DNA from: Zarea fungicola
Taxonomy: Eukaryota > Ascomycota > Sordariomycetes > Hypocreales > Cordycipitaceae
Direction: 5' to 3'
NCBI GenBank assembly: GCA_900169235.1
Contig: FWCC01000062.1
Coordinates: forward strand, 62,001 to 126,000
Length of the DNA stretch: 64,000 nt
This document shows, in pieces, positions 46,542 to 57,123 of the stretch. Below the pieces are notes generated by a model that ran no database searches, was not told the origin of the DNA, and saw only the letters and a list, made by a program, of their open reading frames with translations. Position numbers and translations under genes: made by a program. The first letter of the stretch is position 1. Each line of letters begins with the position of its first letter.

Positions 46542-47597
46542 ATGGCTCCTACTGGTCCGGTTACGACAGAGCTGACCAAGCTGCTCGGCATCAAGCACCC
46601 AATCCTTCTCGCGGGCATGGCTCGCGTGTCTGGCGGGCCCCTCGCCGCCGCCGTCTCCAACGCCGGGGGCCTCGGCGTCATTGGCGGCTTCAAGTACACG
46701 CCGCAGCAGCTGTGCGAAATCATTACCGAGATGAAGGAGCATCTCGCCAGTCCCGACCTGCCATTTGGCGTTGACCTCGCCCTGCCGCAGGTCGGCGGCA
46801 GCGCGCGCAAGACAAACTACGACTACACCGATGGCAAGCTGGACGAGCTCATTGACCTGACGATTGAGAGCGGCGCCAAGCTGTTTGTGTGCGCCGTCGG
46901 CGTCCCACCCAAGTACATTATTGACAAACTGCACAAGAACAACATACTGGTGATGAACATGGTCGGCCACCCCAAGCACGCCAAGAAGGCGCTGGACCTG
47001 GGCGTCGACATGGTCTGCGCGCAGGGCACCGAGGGCGGCGGGCACACGGGCGACATCACCACGGCGATTCTCATCCCTGCTGTCGCAGACGTGGCCAGGA
47101 ACTACCGGCCACCGATGCTCGGTGGCTCCACGGCCCTCGTCGTCGCGGCGGGCGGCATCTCCAACGGCCGCGGCCTCGCGTCGTCGCTCATGCAGGGGGC
47201 GTCGGGCGTCTGGGTGGGCACGCGCTTCGTGGCGTCCGCAGAGGCCAACTGCAGCGAGCAGCACAAGCAGGCCGTCGTCTCGTGCGACTACCACGAGACG
47301 GAGCGCTCGCTCGTCCTCACCGGCCGGCCCCTCCGCCTCAAGCTCAACGACTACATCCGCAGCTGGCACAAGCGGGGCAACGAGCTCCAGGAGCTGTGCG
47401 ACAAGGGCATCGTGCCCATCGCCCAGGACTTTGACAACGGAAGGGAGGATATCGATCTACCGCATCTGATGGGCCAGGTGGCGGCGTCGATTACAAAGGT
47501 CCAGCCGGCCAAGGAGATTGTGGAGGAAATGGTGGCCGAGGCGCATGAGATGCTGCAAAAGGCGAGCACCTTTATTGGTCCCGCCAGCAAATTGTAA
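46542..47597 (+). CDS. Nitronate monooxygenase (2-nitropropane dioxygenase family)
   Basis: Single exon, 351 residues from the ATG at 46542. FMN-dependent TIM-barrel enzyme oxidising alkyl nitronates to carbonyl and nitrite. Visible are the barrel opening KHPILLAGMARVSGGPLA, the nucleotide-facing GGLGVIGGF strand, QGTEGGGHTGDI with the family's catalytic-region His, and the phosphate-binding AAGGISNGRGLASSLMQGAS/GVWVGTRF loops. Length and motif order match class I fungal NMOs. It probably detoxifies nitronates such as propionate 3-nitronate from plants. An in-frame extension upstream exists but lacks an ATG before position 46542 in conserved sequence. Codon use is strongly GC-ended, creating long opposite-strand shadow ORFs. 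Confidence 0.93.
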   Translation: MAPTGPVTTELTKLLGIKHPILLAGMARVSGGPLAAAVSNAGGLGVIGGFKYTPQQLCEIITEMKEHLASPDLPFGVDLALPQVGGSARKTNYDYTDGKLDELIDLTIESGAKLFVCAVGVPPKYIIDKLHKNNILVMNMVGHPKHAKKALDLGVDMVCAQGTEGGGHTGDITTAILIPAVADVARNYRPPMLGGSTALVVAAGGISNGRGLASSLMQGASGVWVGTRFVASAEANCSEQHKQAVVSCDYHETERSLVLTGRPLRLKLNDYIRSWHKRGNELQELCDKGIVPIAQDFDNGREDIDLPHLMGQVAASITKVQPAKEIVEEMVAEAHEMLQKASTFIGPASKL

Positions 47598-47936
47598 ATA
47601 CGAACAAGAGAGTGCTTGTTAAATTGTGTAAATTTCATGAAATGTATTACTCTGCCATTAATTCCAAGATTCTGACGAGCCTTTTTTCTTCGTTCATACG
47701 GCCAACTGTGTACCATTATTCCTCTCATCACAGTGCAGAGTACAAGTTCGCACTGCTTGCACTGTCCCAACCACCACGGTCCAAAGTGGGGCTTCAGTCC
47801 ATTTTTGGTGGGCGCAACTTTTTTTGCTTATCGATATCCGCCGCCGCCAGAACTTTTTTTTCTGCCAGTCGGTGTTCCTGGTGACGGTCTGCAAAATCCT
47901 TGCTTCAATCACGATTACAAAAAGGCACACAACATC
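47598..47936. other. Spacer, nitronate monooxygenase to HAS1
   Basis: 340 bp containing the 3' region of one gene and the promoter of the next, same strand. Nothing else seen. Confidence 0.5.
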
Positions 47937-49820
47937 ATGGATCACTCAATAACCAAGAAGCGCAAGCGTAGAGATGCCGAGGCCGCTGCGCCAACCAAAA
48001 CGAACGGCGCCGATAAAATCTCCAAAAAGAGCAAGAAGCCCAAGAAGCCCGTGTCCGAGGACGAGGAAGAAGTTGAAGAGGACGACTTTGAAGGCTTCGA
48101 CGAGGAGGAAAATGCAGAGGCAGAGGACGAAGACGTAGCGGCTGAAGACAATGCAGACGAATCCGACGACAAAAATGAGGATGACGACGACGAGGAAATG
48201 AACGGCGCTGACCTGCCGACCGACGAGGCCCCAGTACTGCCCATGGCTACGGACGCCCAGTCGTTTGACGAGCTGAAGCTCTCTGAGAAGACGATGAAGG
48301 CTATCCAGGAGATGGGGTTCACCAAAATGACCAGCATTCAGAAGAGTGTACGTCTACACACCCGACCGCAACAGAGCTCTGCTGCTTCGCATTACTAACC
48401 CAGACTCGACAGGCTATTCCTCCCCTCCTCGCCGGCAAGGACGTTCTTGGTGCGGCCAAGACCGGTTCAGGCAAGACGCTGGCGTTCCTGATTCCCGCCA
48501 TTGAGATTCTCTCCTCGCTCCGCTTCAAGCCCCGCAATGGCACCGGCGTCATTGTCGTCTCCCCAACGCGCGAGCTGGCGCTGCAAATCTTTGGTGTCGC
48601 CCGCGAGCTCATGAAATACCACTCCCAAACATACGGCATCGTCATGGGCGGCGCCAACAAAAAGGCCGAAGCAGAGAAGCTCTCCAAGGGTGTCAACCTG
48701 CTCATCGCCACGCCTGGTCGTCTGCTCGACCACCTGCTCACTACGCCCTTTGTCTTCAAGAACCTCAAGTCGCTCATCATTGACGAGGCCGACCGCATCC
48801 TCGAGGTCGGTTTCGAGGACGAGATTCGCAAGATTGTCCAGGTCCTGGCCAACAACGACCGCCAGACGATGCTCTTCTCAGCCACGCAGACGACCAAGAT
48901 TGAGGACCTGGCCAGAATATCGCTGCGTCCCGGACCGCTATACATCAATGTCGACGAGGAGAAGCAGTTTAGCACCGTGGAGGGTCTCGAGCAGGGTTAT
49001 GTCTTGTGCGATGCCGACAAGCGATTTATTCTCCTCTTTTCGTTCTTGCGCCAGATGCACCAGAAGAAGAAGAAGGTCATTGTCTTCTTCAGCAGCTGCA
49101 ACTCGGTCAAGTATTATGCCGAGCTCCTTAACTATATCGACTGCCCTGTGCTGGATCTGCACGGAAAGCAAAAACAGCAGAAGCGCACCAATACGTTCTT
49201 CGAATTCAGCAATGCACCCCACGGTATCCTGATTTGCACAGATGTTGCTGCCCGTGGTCTCGATGTAAGAACGCTCTTCAACACCACACTATTCCTGCCA
49301 CTCTAATCCTAACACGTTATTCTTCTAGATTCCCGCCGTCGATTTCATCGTCCAGTTCGACCCCCCAGACAACACCCGCGACTACATCCACCGCGTCGGC
49401 CGTACTGCACGAGGTGCCGGCAAGACGGGCCGTAGTCTGCTCTTCCTCCAGCCCAACGAGGTCGGCTTCCTCTCACACCTCAAGACCGCACGTGTCCCCG
49501 TTGTCGAGTTCGAGTTCCCCAGCAAAAAGATTGTCAATGTGCAGTCGCAGCTCGAGAAGCTCATTGGCAAGAACTACTACCTGCAGCAGAGCGCCAAGGA
49601 GGCCTTCAAGTCCTACCTGTACGCGTACGCGAGCCACAGTCTGCGCTCCGTCTACGACGTCAGCAAGCTCGACCTGGCCAAGGTGGGCAAGGGCTTTGGA
49701 TTCCCTACGCCGCCACGTGTCGACATAACGCTGGGTGGCTCAATGAGCAGAGACAAGACTCAGGCCAGGCGGCCATACGGCAGCCAGCCTCGTCAAAAGT
49801 TTAACGGCAAAAGGCGCTAA
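47937..49820 (+). CDS. HAS1: DEAD-box RNA helicase HAS1
   Basis: Three exons (47937..48347, 48413..49264, 49329..49820; introns 65 and 64 bp, all phase 0); 584 residues. An acidic and Lys-rich nucleolar N-terminus (about 1-100) precedes the Q-motif region (GFTKMTSIQ). Motif [10 protein letters not shown] is at 151-159, motif Ia PTRELALQI follows, motif II DEAD starts at 261, motif III is SAT, and motif VI is HRVGRTARG in exon 3. The C-terminal extension ([20 protein letters not shown]) is specific to the HAS1/DDX18 group. It acts in 40S and 60S ribosome biogenesis, releasing snoRNAs from pre-rRNA. The basic tail ends GKRR. Confidence 0.95.
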
Positions 49821-50440
49821 TCCGGGGCTGCATATTATTTCGGTTTTGTAACTTGCTGCATTTGGTTGTTCGATTGGTTCTTTAAAAGAAATTTTGTTTG
49901 GTCATGTCGGTGGCGTACATAGTCTAAATTAAAGAATAACATGTACAATTCTGGACACTATGCGAGCCGATTTTTTCGAGTCTGCACGGCTACTTATAAC
50001 CCATTGCACTCTGGCGCATTGTTGGCGTATGGATTCAGCTGCTGTGGTGCAGCCCCCAAACGCCCACGCAGACTCTTGAACGTTGATTTCGCATCAAACA
50101 TCGACATGGCCGTCAACACTAACGCAATGAGCAGACGCGGAGAACTCAGCTGCTTCATAAAGTTTTGAAACAAACTGAAAATGGTTACAAAATGTATAGC
50201 AGACTTGAGCTACCCGGCAGTTCTTGCACGGCCTCACCGATGAACCACTTGACCGTTTGTATGCAGCCACGAAAAGCCTCAAGATTCAGCTCGAGGCGAT
50301 AGCACAACGAAGGCGAATATAAAGTGTTGACGGCAGACAGAGAATGGACCGGAGAATAGATTTTTTATTCACTCCTAATCGAGGAATACTGCATTTTCTT
50401 ACACCAGAATCAAGAACCAACCTCTTAGTTCGCAAGAACA
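49821..50440. other. Spacer, HAS1 to beta-lactamase-like gene
   Basis: 620 bp with an AATATAAAG about 120 bp before the next start. No gene recognised. Confidence 0.5.
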
Positions 50441-51874
50441 ATGTCCGTCTTTGAACAGCTTGAAGCCATTGTTCACGACAACTACCCGGAGTTTGAAAAT
50501 GTCGAGACAGCATTGAGCACCATCGGTAGCGCGCCCTCGTTCTCCGTTGCGGTGCTTGACAACGGCAAGGTGATCTCGAAGTGCTATTCCATCGTTGGCG
50601 ACACTGTCGACACCCTTTTCCAAGCCTGCAGTGTCTCCAAGGCTATCAATGCTCTCGGCGTCATGAAGCTCATTGAAAAGGGGCCATTGAAGCTCGACAG
50701 CACCGTCGCTGACTTTCTGCCCGAGCATCTTCTGAACTTGCTCCTTAGCGGCTCCCCCAAGAGCCTTGGCCTACTGGTGAGGGGCATCACTGTGAAGCAG
50801 CTCCTGAGCCACACATCCGGCCTCGGCGTCGAAAGCTTCATCGGCTACAGCAGCCCTAACAAAGTGCCCACGGCGGATCAGATTCTCTCCGGCGTACCCT
50901 CGGCCAACTCACTGCGCATCTGCCTGGAATCGCTCCCAGGACACTCCTTTAGCTACTCGGGTGGCGGCATCACGATCCTCCAGTGGATGGTGGAGAAGGC
51001 AAGCCGCTTACCGTACGCGCAGTACATGCACGAGGCGGTCCTGGTGCCCCTCGGCATGACGCACTCGTACTTTGGCGAGCCGCCGGCGTCGCCGGGGACG
51101 AGTGTGGCGAGGGCGTTCTACAACCAGTTCACTCTGGCCGACTCGGACCACCACATCATGCCGGAGCTCGCCGCCGCGGGCCTCTGGAGCACGCCAACCG
51201 ACCTTCTCAAGGCGGTGATGGCTGTGCAAAAGTCGCTGCAGGGCGGCGTCCACGGCGCGTTCCTCCACAAGCCCACGGCGGAAATGATGCTGAACGTCGT
51301 CTCGGAGGAGATGGCGCTCTCTTGGATGCGGCCGGACGACGTGACCTTTATGCACACAGGCTCCAACTACCCCGGCTTCCGCGCCGAGCTGTATGGCTAC
51401 GCCCACCTTGACGAAGACGCCACGGACGTGCCACTCAACTGCGGCTTCTGCATCATGGCCAATAGCAGCAACACCGCGTCCTTTGATGTGGTGTGGAAGA
51501 TGGCCAAGGCGATTACGGCCGGCAAGAAATGGCCGCTGCAAGGGGATTCAGATGTAGAGAGAGTGCAGCCGTTTAGACCGCTCAAGGCTGGTGGTACGGA
51601 GCACTGGAAGGGCTGGATAGGGCGGTGGGAGGTGGAGGACGACGACACCGGCTCATCAAAGATTTACCGTCTGGAGGCGGGGGATGGGTCGAAGCCAGTA
51701 CTGTTCTATGGCCTCGTGGGGCCCATTGCCATGCTTCGCACCGTCGTAGATGACGAGTTTGAGTTGGAGGGCGTGCAAATGAAGGTTGAGCTGACAGAGA
51801 AGGGACAAACGAAAGGGATCCTTGTCACGAGTGGATTGTCAGGCAAGTCTGTTGAACTTGTTAAGCTCCAGTGA
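50441..51874 (+). CDS. Serine beta-lactamase-like hydrolase (class C / DD-peptidase fold)
   Basis: Single exon, 477 residues. The nucleophile motif SxxK is Ser64-Val-Ser-Lys67 (QACSVSKAINALG). The second motif is Tyr172 in FSYSGGG (a YxG variant of YxN), and KQLLSHTSGLG is the usual conserved helix. The N-terminus has no secretion signal, so it is probably cytosolic. Fungal members of this family include esterases, lactonases and polyketide-releasing thiohydrolases; the substrate is not predictable here. The C-terminal about 110 residues (after EHWKGWIGRWEVEDDD) form an extra beta-rich domain seen in many fungal relatives. No biosynthetic cluster surrounds it. Confidence 0.88.
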   Translation: MSVFEQLEAIVHDNYPEFENVETALSTIGSAPSFSVAVLDNGKVISKCYSIVGDTVDTLFQACSVSKAINALGVMKLIEKGPLKLDSTVADFLPEHLLNLLLSGSPKSLGLLVRGITVKQLLSHTSGLGVESFIGYSSPNKVPTADQILSGVPSANSLRICLESLPGHSFSYSGGGITILQWMVEKASRLPYAQYMHEAVLVPLGMTHSYFGEPPASPGTSVARAFYNQFTLADSDHHIMPELAAAGLWSTPTDLLKAVMAVQKSLQGGVHGAFLHKPTAEMMLNVVSEEMALSWMRPDDVTFMHTGSNYPGFRAELYGYAHLDEDATDVPLNCGFCIMANSSNTASFDVVWKMAKAITAGKKWPLQGDSDVERVQPFRPLKAGGTEHWKGWIGRWEVEDDDTGSSKIYRLEAGDGSKPVLFYGLVGPIAMLRTVVDDEFELEGVQMKVELTEKGQTKGILVTSGLSGKSVELVKLQ

Positions 51875-52489
51875 TGGGAGCCGGAGTAATTCCTTTGCTA
51901 AGCCCATTTGTTTTTCGACTGTATCTGTATTCAGCTAGCATTCAAAACAACAGAAATTGAAATCAATACCGAAAAGCCAACAAAATTAAACAAAAAGTAA
52001 TAAAAAGCAAATACGTGTAGAAACGTGATAAGACAGATTAGCCTTGGCATCTCGGTTCTCGGACCTGGTCTCTCAGCATCTCGGCCTAACTCTAGCGCGA
52101 AACCTGATTCAAAACAAAAATCACAATGTAACACTGTGAATAAGTAGATGCATGTGAGTCGAGGGAAACGCCCGGGAAAAAACTGTCGATACAATGTATC
52201 ACTTTGATGAATCCGAGACCTGGTCCGCGCACTAACTGGGTGGCGGCCCGCCAAGGCTGGAGCTCTGTCCAGCCCAGCGACAGAACCATGAACGGGAGAA
52301 CGGGTTTGAACCTTGCTACACCATCATATCATCTCACTGCGCTCTAATTTCTTGAGGAATTTTACTTGGAAATTGAGCTAGAGAATCAGACGTCGCGGCA
52401 AAAGCTCACTTATCAACGTTTGCCGCAAACCGAGCGCCTGCTGATCTCAAAGGTGCCCGCCGGCCGTCCCGGTCGCAAAAGCATACGTC
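51875..52489. other. Spacer before the DHCR24-like gene
   Basis: 615 bp, AT-rich near 51930-52010. Short ORFs only. Confidence 0.5.
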
Positions 52490-54082
52490 ATGATGGAGGT
52501 TCATGATGCCGCCGTGAGCCTCATCGCCAAACAAGTCCGGCATTTTTCCGAAAAGAAGAAGCCGTTTAGAATCTATCATGGATCTACCAACAGCACGCGA
52601 CGGTCAGAGCGCCGTGCCGACAACACCATTGACACCAGCCAGCTGACGCATGTCTTGTACGTCGACGTCGCCTCCAAGACGGCCCTCGTTGAGCCCAATG
52701 TGCCCATGGATGCGCTCGTCGACGCCACGCTGGCTCACAGACTCATCCCACCCGTGGTCATGGAGTTTCCGGGCATCACGGCTGGCGGCGGCTTCTCGGG
52801 CATGGCCGGCGAGAGCAGCTCGTTTCGGTACGGCGCGTTTGATGCGACGATGCGCTCCATTGAGATTGTGCTGCCGACGGGCGAGGTGGTGCGCGCGTCC
52901 AAGACGGAGCGGGCCGACATCTTTTGGGGCGCCGCGTCGGCGTTTGGCACGCTCGGCGTCGTGACGCTGCTCGAGATTGAGCTGCGGGACGCGCGCGAGT
53001 ACGTCGAGCTGACGTACTCGCTGACGGCCACCAGCAGGGAGACGGTGCAGGTGATGGAGAGTGCGGCGGCCCACGAGGACACGGACTACATTGACGGCAT
53101 CGTTTTTGGCAAGGACGCGACGGTTGTCTGCGTGGGGAAGCTCTCGGAAGGCCTGCCGCTGGGCAAGACACCGCAGCGGTTCACGCGACGAAGAGACCCG
53201 TGGTTTTATATCCGTGCCGAGGCTGTATTGAAGGAGCTGCAACAACAACAACAGGAGAAGACGAAGAAGACGAGCCCGTCAAAGGCCGCGCCCGCTGCCA
53301 CGACAGTCACAGACTACATCCCGATCAGGGACTACCTCTTCCGCTACGACCGCGGCGGCTTCTGGGTTGCCAAGTACGCCTTTGGCTACTTCCTCACGCC
53401 CTTTAACCGCTTCACTCGCGCCGCGCTCGACCGCTTCATGCACGCCCGCGTCATGTACCGCGCCGTGCACAAGAGCGGCCTCGCCGACCGCCACATGGTC
53501 CAGGACGTCGGCGTGCCCTACAGCGCGGTGGAGGACTTCCAGGGCTGGCTCGACGGCCACTTCGCCATCTACCCGCTCTGGCTCTGCCCCCTCCGCGTGC
53601 AGCGCGACGGGCCCGACGCCGCGCACGGCCTGCACGCGGAGTTTGGCGCGCCCGACGCGCCGAGCCTCATGAACTTTGGCGTCTGGGGCAAGGTGCCGGG
53701 CGACCGGCGCGCCGTGGTGGGCAAGAACCGCGACCTCGAGCGCAAGGTGCAGGCGCTGGGCGGGAAGAAATGGCTGTATGCCCACGCGTACTACCCCGAG
53801 GACGAGTTTTGGGCGCACTACGACCGGCAGTCGTATGATCGGCTGCGGGCCAAGTACGGCGCCGAGTACCTGCCGAGCGTGTATGAGAAAGTGAGGGTGG
53901 ATGTCGAGGCGGAGGAGGCGGCGGTGCGGGCGACGTGGAAGAGTCGTGCGAAGCACCAGGTCAAGGAGATTTGGCCGGTGCGTGGGCTATATGGCTTCTA
54001 CAAGGCGGCGGTGGGAGGCGATTATTTACTGCAAAAGAAGGCGTTGTCGTCGACGGGTGGGAATGGTGATACAAAGATGTAG
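52490..54082 (+). CDS. FAD-linked reductase, delta(24)-sterol reductase (DHCR24/DIMINUTO)-like
   Basis: Single exon, 530 residues. VAO-type FAD-binding domain near residues 40-170: LTHVLYVDVASKTALVEPNV, then EFPGITAGGGFSGMAGESSS, FRYGAFDATMRSIEIVLPTG and FWGAASAFGTLGVVT. The C-terminal half has DHCR24-type segments (RYDRGGFWVAKYAFGYF, QDVGVPYSAVEDFQGWLD, LYAHAYYPEDEFW). Animal and plant relatives reduce or isomerise the C24 double bond of sterols; ascomycetes normally keep ERG-pathway C24 chemistry, so the fungal substrate is uncertain. There is no N-terminal membrane anchor, unlike the human enzyme. An adjacent Met at residue 2 is an equivalent start. A poly-Gln/Lys linker interrupts the middle at about residues 248-260. 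Confidence 0.88.
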   Translation: MMEVHDAAVSLIAKQVRHFSEKKKPFRIYHGSTNSTRRSERRADNTIDTSQLTHVLYVDVASKTALVEPNVPMDALVDATLAHRLIPPVVMEFPGITAGGGFSGMAGESSSFRYGAFDATMRSIEIVLPTGEVVRASKTERADIFWGAASAFGTLGVVTLLEIELRDAREYVELTYSLTATSRETVQVMESAAAHEDTDYIDGIVFGKDATVVCVGKLSEGLPLGKTPQRFTRRRDPWFYIRAEAVLKELQQQQQEKTKKTSPSKAAPAATTVTDYIPIRDYLFRYDRGGFWVAKYAFGYFLTPFNRFTRAALDRFMHARVMYRAVHKSGLADRHMVQDVGVPYSAVEDFQGWLDGHFAIYPLWLCPLRVQRDGPDAAHGLHAEFGAPDAPSLMNFGVWGKVPGDRRAVVGKNRDLERKVQALGGKKWLYAHAYYPEDEFWAHYDRQSYDRLRAKYGAEYLPSVYEKVRVDVEAEEAAVRATWKSRAKHQVKEIWPVRGLYGFYKAAVGGDYLLQKKALSSTGGNGDTKM

Positions 54083-56853
54083 ATTGTATCTTAGGGGTTC
54101 ATGCACTTTATGTACTTGTTCACGGTCATGTCCGGGACGTCAACACATGGGCAATCGCATTTAAATTAATTTTCTTCAACTGATAACGTATCGCTAGACA
54201 TGCAATGCTATGCCACAATAAAATACAAAATCGAGTAAATAACTTTTGCCGAATATTCCCGCCCGTAGTTCATAGTCCTCGTTTATTCCATGCGTGTATC
54301 GGTACAGTTTTGATCAATGTTGCCAACCTCCTAACATGACTTGTATTCCTTCTTTTTATAACGTTAATTTTTTCCCCATCGCATCGTCCGGTTTCACTGT
54401 GACTGGACGGTGACACTGTTGGTGGTGCCCGAAACCTTGGCGTTGCTCGTCGAGAACGGGACGTCTTCCTGAAGGCACTCTAGCTGCATCTTGGGTGGTC
54501 CGCGCGGCTCCATCGTTGGGCTCACTGATGGCGGAGACCTGGAAGACTGTCGACGGATCCGATTGCGAAGCTGGCCGCTGGAAGCTCTTGGACCAGCCAT
54601 AGAGTGTTGCTTTTTTGTTGCTTTTTCTGTGTAGACTAGAACAACGCTGGCTTTGCTCTTTTGCGCATAGAAAAACAAGGCAAATACGGAAATAAGGAAA
54701 ATGACTTCACGAAGAAGAGAGGCGTGGAGGAAAACAGAAGCTGGACGCCGACTTTTTCGGCCAGATGTGCTGCGACTCGCTACATATGATCATGTGCGGG
54801 GAGCTGAAAAAAAAAGTCTGGTTTTCGATCCTTCGATCCAGTGACACAAATATTACGACGACCAGCCAGGTTACCTGGCTTCCCGCTAAAAAGAGCTAGT
54901 TAGCTCTCATCTCATCACCACCCTGCCGGCGATGCTTGGACCGGAGATGCTTAGTAGTTAGTGTGGCTCGCATTCACGCCCTGAGCATAAGCACTGCACA
55001 GATGACTCATTACGAGAAAATTGGCGTTTTTTTGTGAAACAGGAAAAGAGTATGCTGGTCGATGGTGGATATACTAAGCTTAGGCTTAAAGACGTTTGGG
55101 CTGGGATAACTGCAAATAGGCAGTATAATCTGATGGGATTTTAATAGGTTATACCTATATTCAGGGCTCGGTCGTCGATTCCGGAATGCTTGTACTGCCG
55201 GACATATATTTTCGTACATCTGCAGTATTACCTGACCGTGGTGGCATGGACGAATGCTGTGTAATACGTTCAAATTGGCTGACGGCTGATTCCCACGCAG
55301 ATCGCGATTACAAGAAGTGCATCGACTTGTGAAACGTTCTCTGGGATACAGGGGATGACCGAGTATATTTCTCGTCCCACGGACCTGTTGGGCCTTTATT
55401 TTGTTTTCTTTTTCCTCACTGTCTGCAGTTGACAAGCCGCTGCGATGTCATCTATTTTTCTATAAAGCGATTGACTTGCCGAGAAAAAAAGTAGTGAACC
55501 TTGCCCATGTGCACACACTGCCATCCTAGTTCAGCGCTATCATGTTGACTGACGTCTTTTAATGTCGCACCAAAAAGTAGACGTCTACGCAAGGCATAGA
55601 TGCACTGCATCTAGTATAGCTCCTGTGTGTCATTTAATCATTCTCCAGGTGCATTCGTGTAGCTAGCTGCAGTGGTGCAGTAGCAGTTTCAAAAAACACC
55701 AGCATAGATTGCTGCGTGTTGGCCATTTCTGGGCCTGTGAATTCAACAACGATCGGCGAGGCCCATTTCAGACAGAACTCATTGGATAACTATCCCGTGC
55801 CATGGTGGATATTCCGTTTAGGGACCGGTCACGTAATTATTTGCGTTGTACATAGGATGGCTCTCCAAGGCCGTCTATGGAGCAGCCTGGCTTGATTCCA
55901 AGAGCACCTGAATGGCTACCCACGTTTTCCTTGATAGCAGTGAGAGCTATCTTTAAGCCAAGTATGCTCATATCCTTCTCAGTACAAGAAAAATTATATT
56001 TACTTCTATATCAGTCTTTATAGTTCTATATAATTTAGAAATGGAACTATAAAATAATTAAACTCTACTTTTGTCAATGACCAGGCTGGTCCCAACCCAC
56101 CACAGAATGTTTTTGTATGCCCAAGTGACTAGCAACTTGCTGCGAACTGTTGCAACTTCAAACAGTCATGAAGCTAAACGTTTCTACGTAGAGGCACCCG
56201 AAACTTTTCGGCATTTGCATCACGGGTAGGGGCTGAGTTCAGCCGCCTTCACTGTGCCGCTTTTGAAAGTTCAATTTTTTGTCAATTTATTAATACAGCC
56301 AGCCACACTGTTGCATTATTAGCTTTCCGCTTTGTTAGCGCCACTCCAGCACTTTCAACTTGCTTGCTAGGTTTTATTTTCTGCCTTCAGCTTCTTCTTT
56401 TTGGGGTTCAGCCTCGTTTCTTTTCTCTTTTTCATCTCTCATAGCTTCAAAATGACCAGACGACATGTAGAGGTCAGAGGTCTATAGCGAATGTGGCTGT
56501 GATAGAAATGAACAGCGGCGGGGTGTGTTCTCCTCCCCGCTGCTTTGCATTGGCATAGGTTTGGCGGTTTAGCTTTAGTAGAGTAATATTGTATGGTAGC
56601 AATTTGGATAAAAAGTACATCTTGGGAATGAGGCTAAGCTCTTAACAAGAAAGTCCCTTACTGCTAAAGAAGGCATCTTTAATGGCCATCCTTTGGGTAT
56701 ATAACTATTTATATACCGCCTTGCAGACCTCCCTGTTTCGTTTTAACAACTCTCTCTATTTTTTATAATTTTATTACGCTCTACGTTCAGTTATACCAAA
56801 ACATTGTATATTTCAACTTATTATAGCCCTACCAAAGTGTCAACGCTGTCACC
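54083..56853. other. Gene-poor AT-rich region, left part
   Basis: 2.8 kb with no convincing gene. Contents: two adjacent palindromes at 54864-54880 (arms AGCCAGGT/ACCTGGCT) and 54892-54907 (AGAGCTA/TAGCTCT), a perfect palindrome GTAGACGTCTAC at 55577-55588, and a near-pure A/T block at about 55985-56075. ORFs of 94 and 141 codons (minus strand, 54394-54678 and 55010-55435) lack protein-like features. Confidence 0.5.
56696..56717. promoter_or_regulatory. Palindromic TATA element upstream of cyclophilin exons
   Basis: Arms GGTATATAA and TTATATACC with a 4-bp loop, about 140 bp before the cyclophilin-like ATG. It fits a TATA box, and its symmetry could allow either direction. Confidence 0.4.
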
Positions 56854-57123
56854 ATGTCGAATGTGTATGACTTCTTCCCGATATCTATTTTGTGGAGGTG
56901 CTGTAACTAATGTCAATTTAAAACTCAAGATATTTCGATATCACCCTCAATAGTAAGTGAAACTTTACCTATATTACACGTGGCAGTCACGAAGCGGTTG
57001 GCTAGCTACACTCCTGAATTTGGACCCTCTTGAATGTCGATAACCGTAAAGCTGTACTAACAAGCAATAGATCAACCGACTGGCAGAGTGACCTTCAACC
57101 TTTATGATGATGTTGTCCCGAAG
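56854..57123 (+). pseudogene. Orphan 5' exons of a cyclophilin (peptidyl-prolyl isomerase)
   Basis: Three mini-exons (56854..56864, 56930..56952, 57071..57123) join in phase to 29 codons beginning MSNVYFDITLN and ending NLYDDVVPK, the start of a cytosolic cyclophilin A. Donors are GTATGA, GTAAGT and GTAACC; introns are 65 and 118 bp with plausible branch sites. The ATG has a CACC context and a CAA/CT-rich leader, so the promoter and splice sites look preserved. After 57123 the expected continuation (the FHR and GSQFF core of the isomerase) is missing. A segment at about 57200-57270 reading NYQISYLAPGLLCL has weak likeness to the PGLLSMANAG region, but frames break soon after. I call it a truncated gene copy; a chimeric gene with unrecognised downstream exons is possible. 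Confidence 0.7.

Noticed and set aside
46494..47369. 291-codon minus-strand ORF opposite the nitronate monooxygenase
   Set aside because: Shadow of GC-ended codons; no motif and composition biased to Ala/Arg/Val.
54394..54678. 94-codon minus-strand ORF downstream of the DHCR24-like gene
   Set aside because: The C-terminal 68 codons (from 54600) look slightly protein-like, but no family, intron or promoter supports it.
55010..55435. 141-codon minus-strand ORF in the AT-rich island
   Set aside because: No leader, no domain and atypical composition; likely chance.
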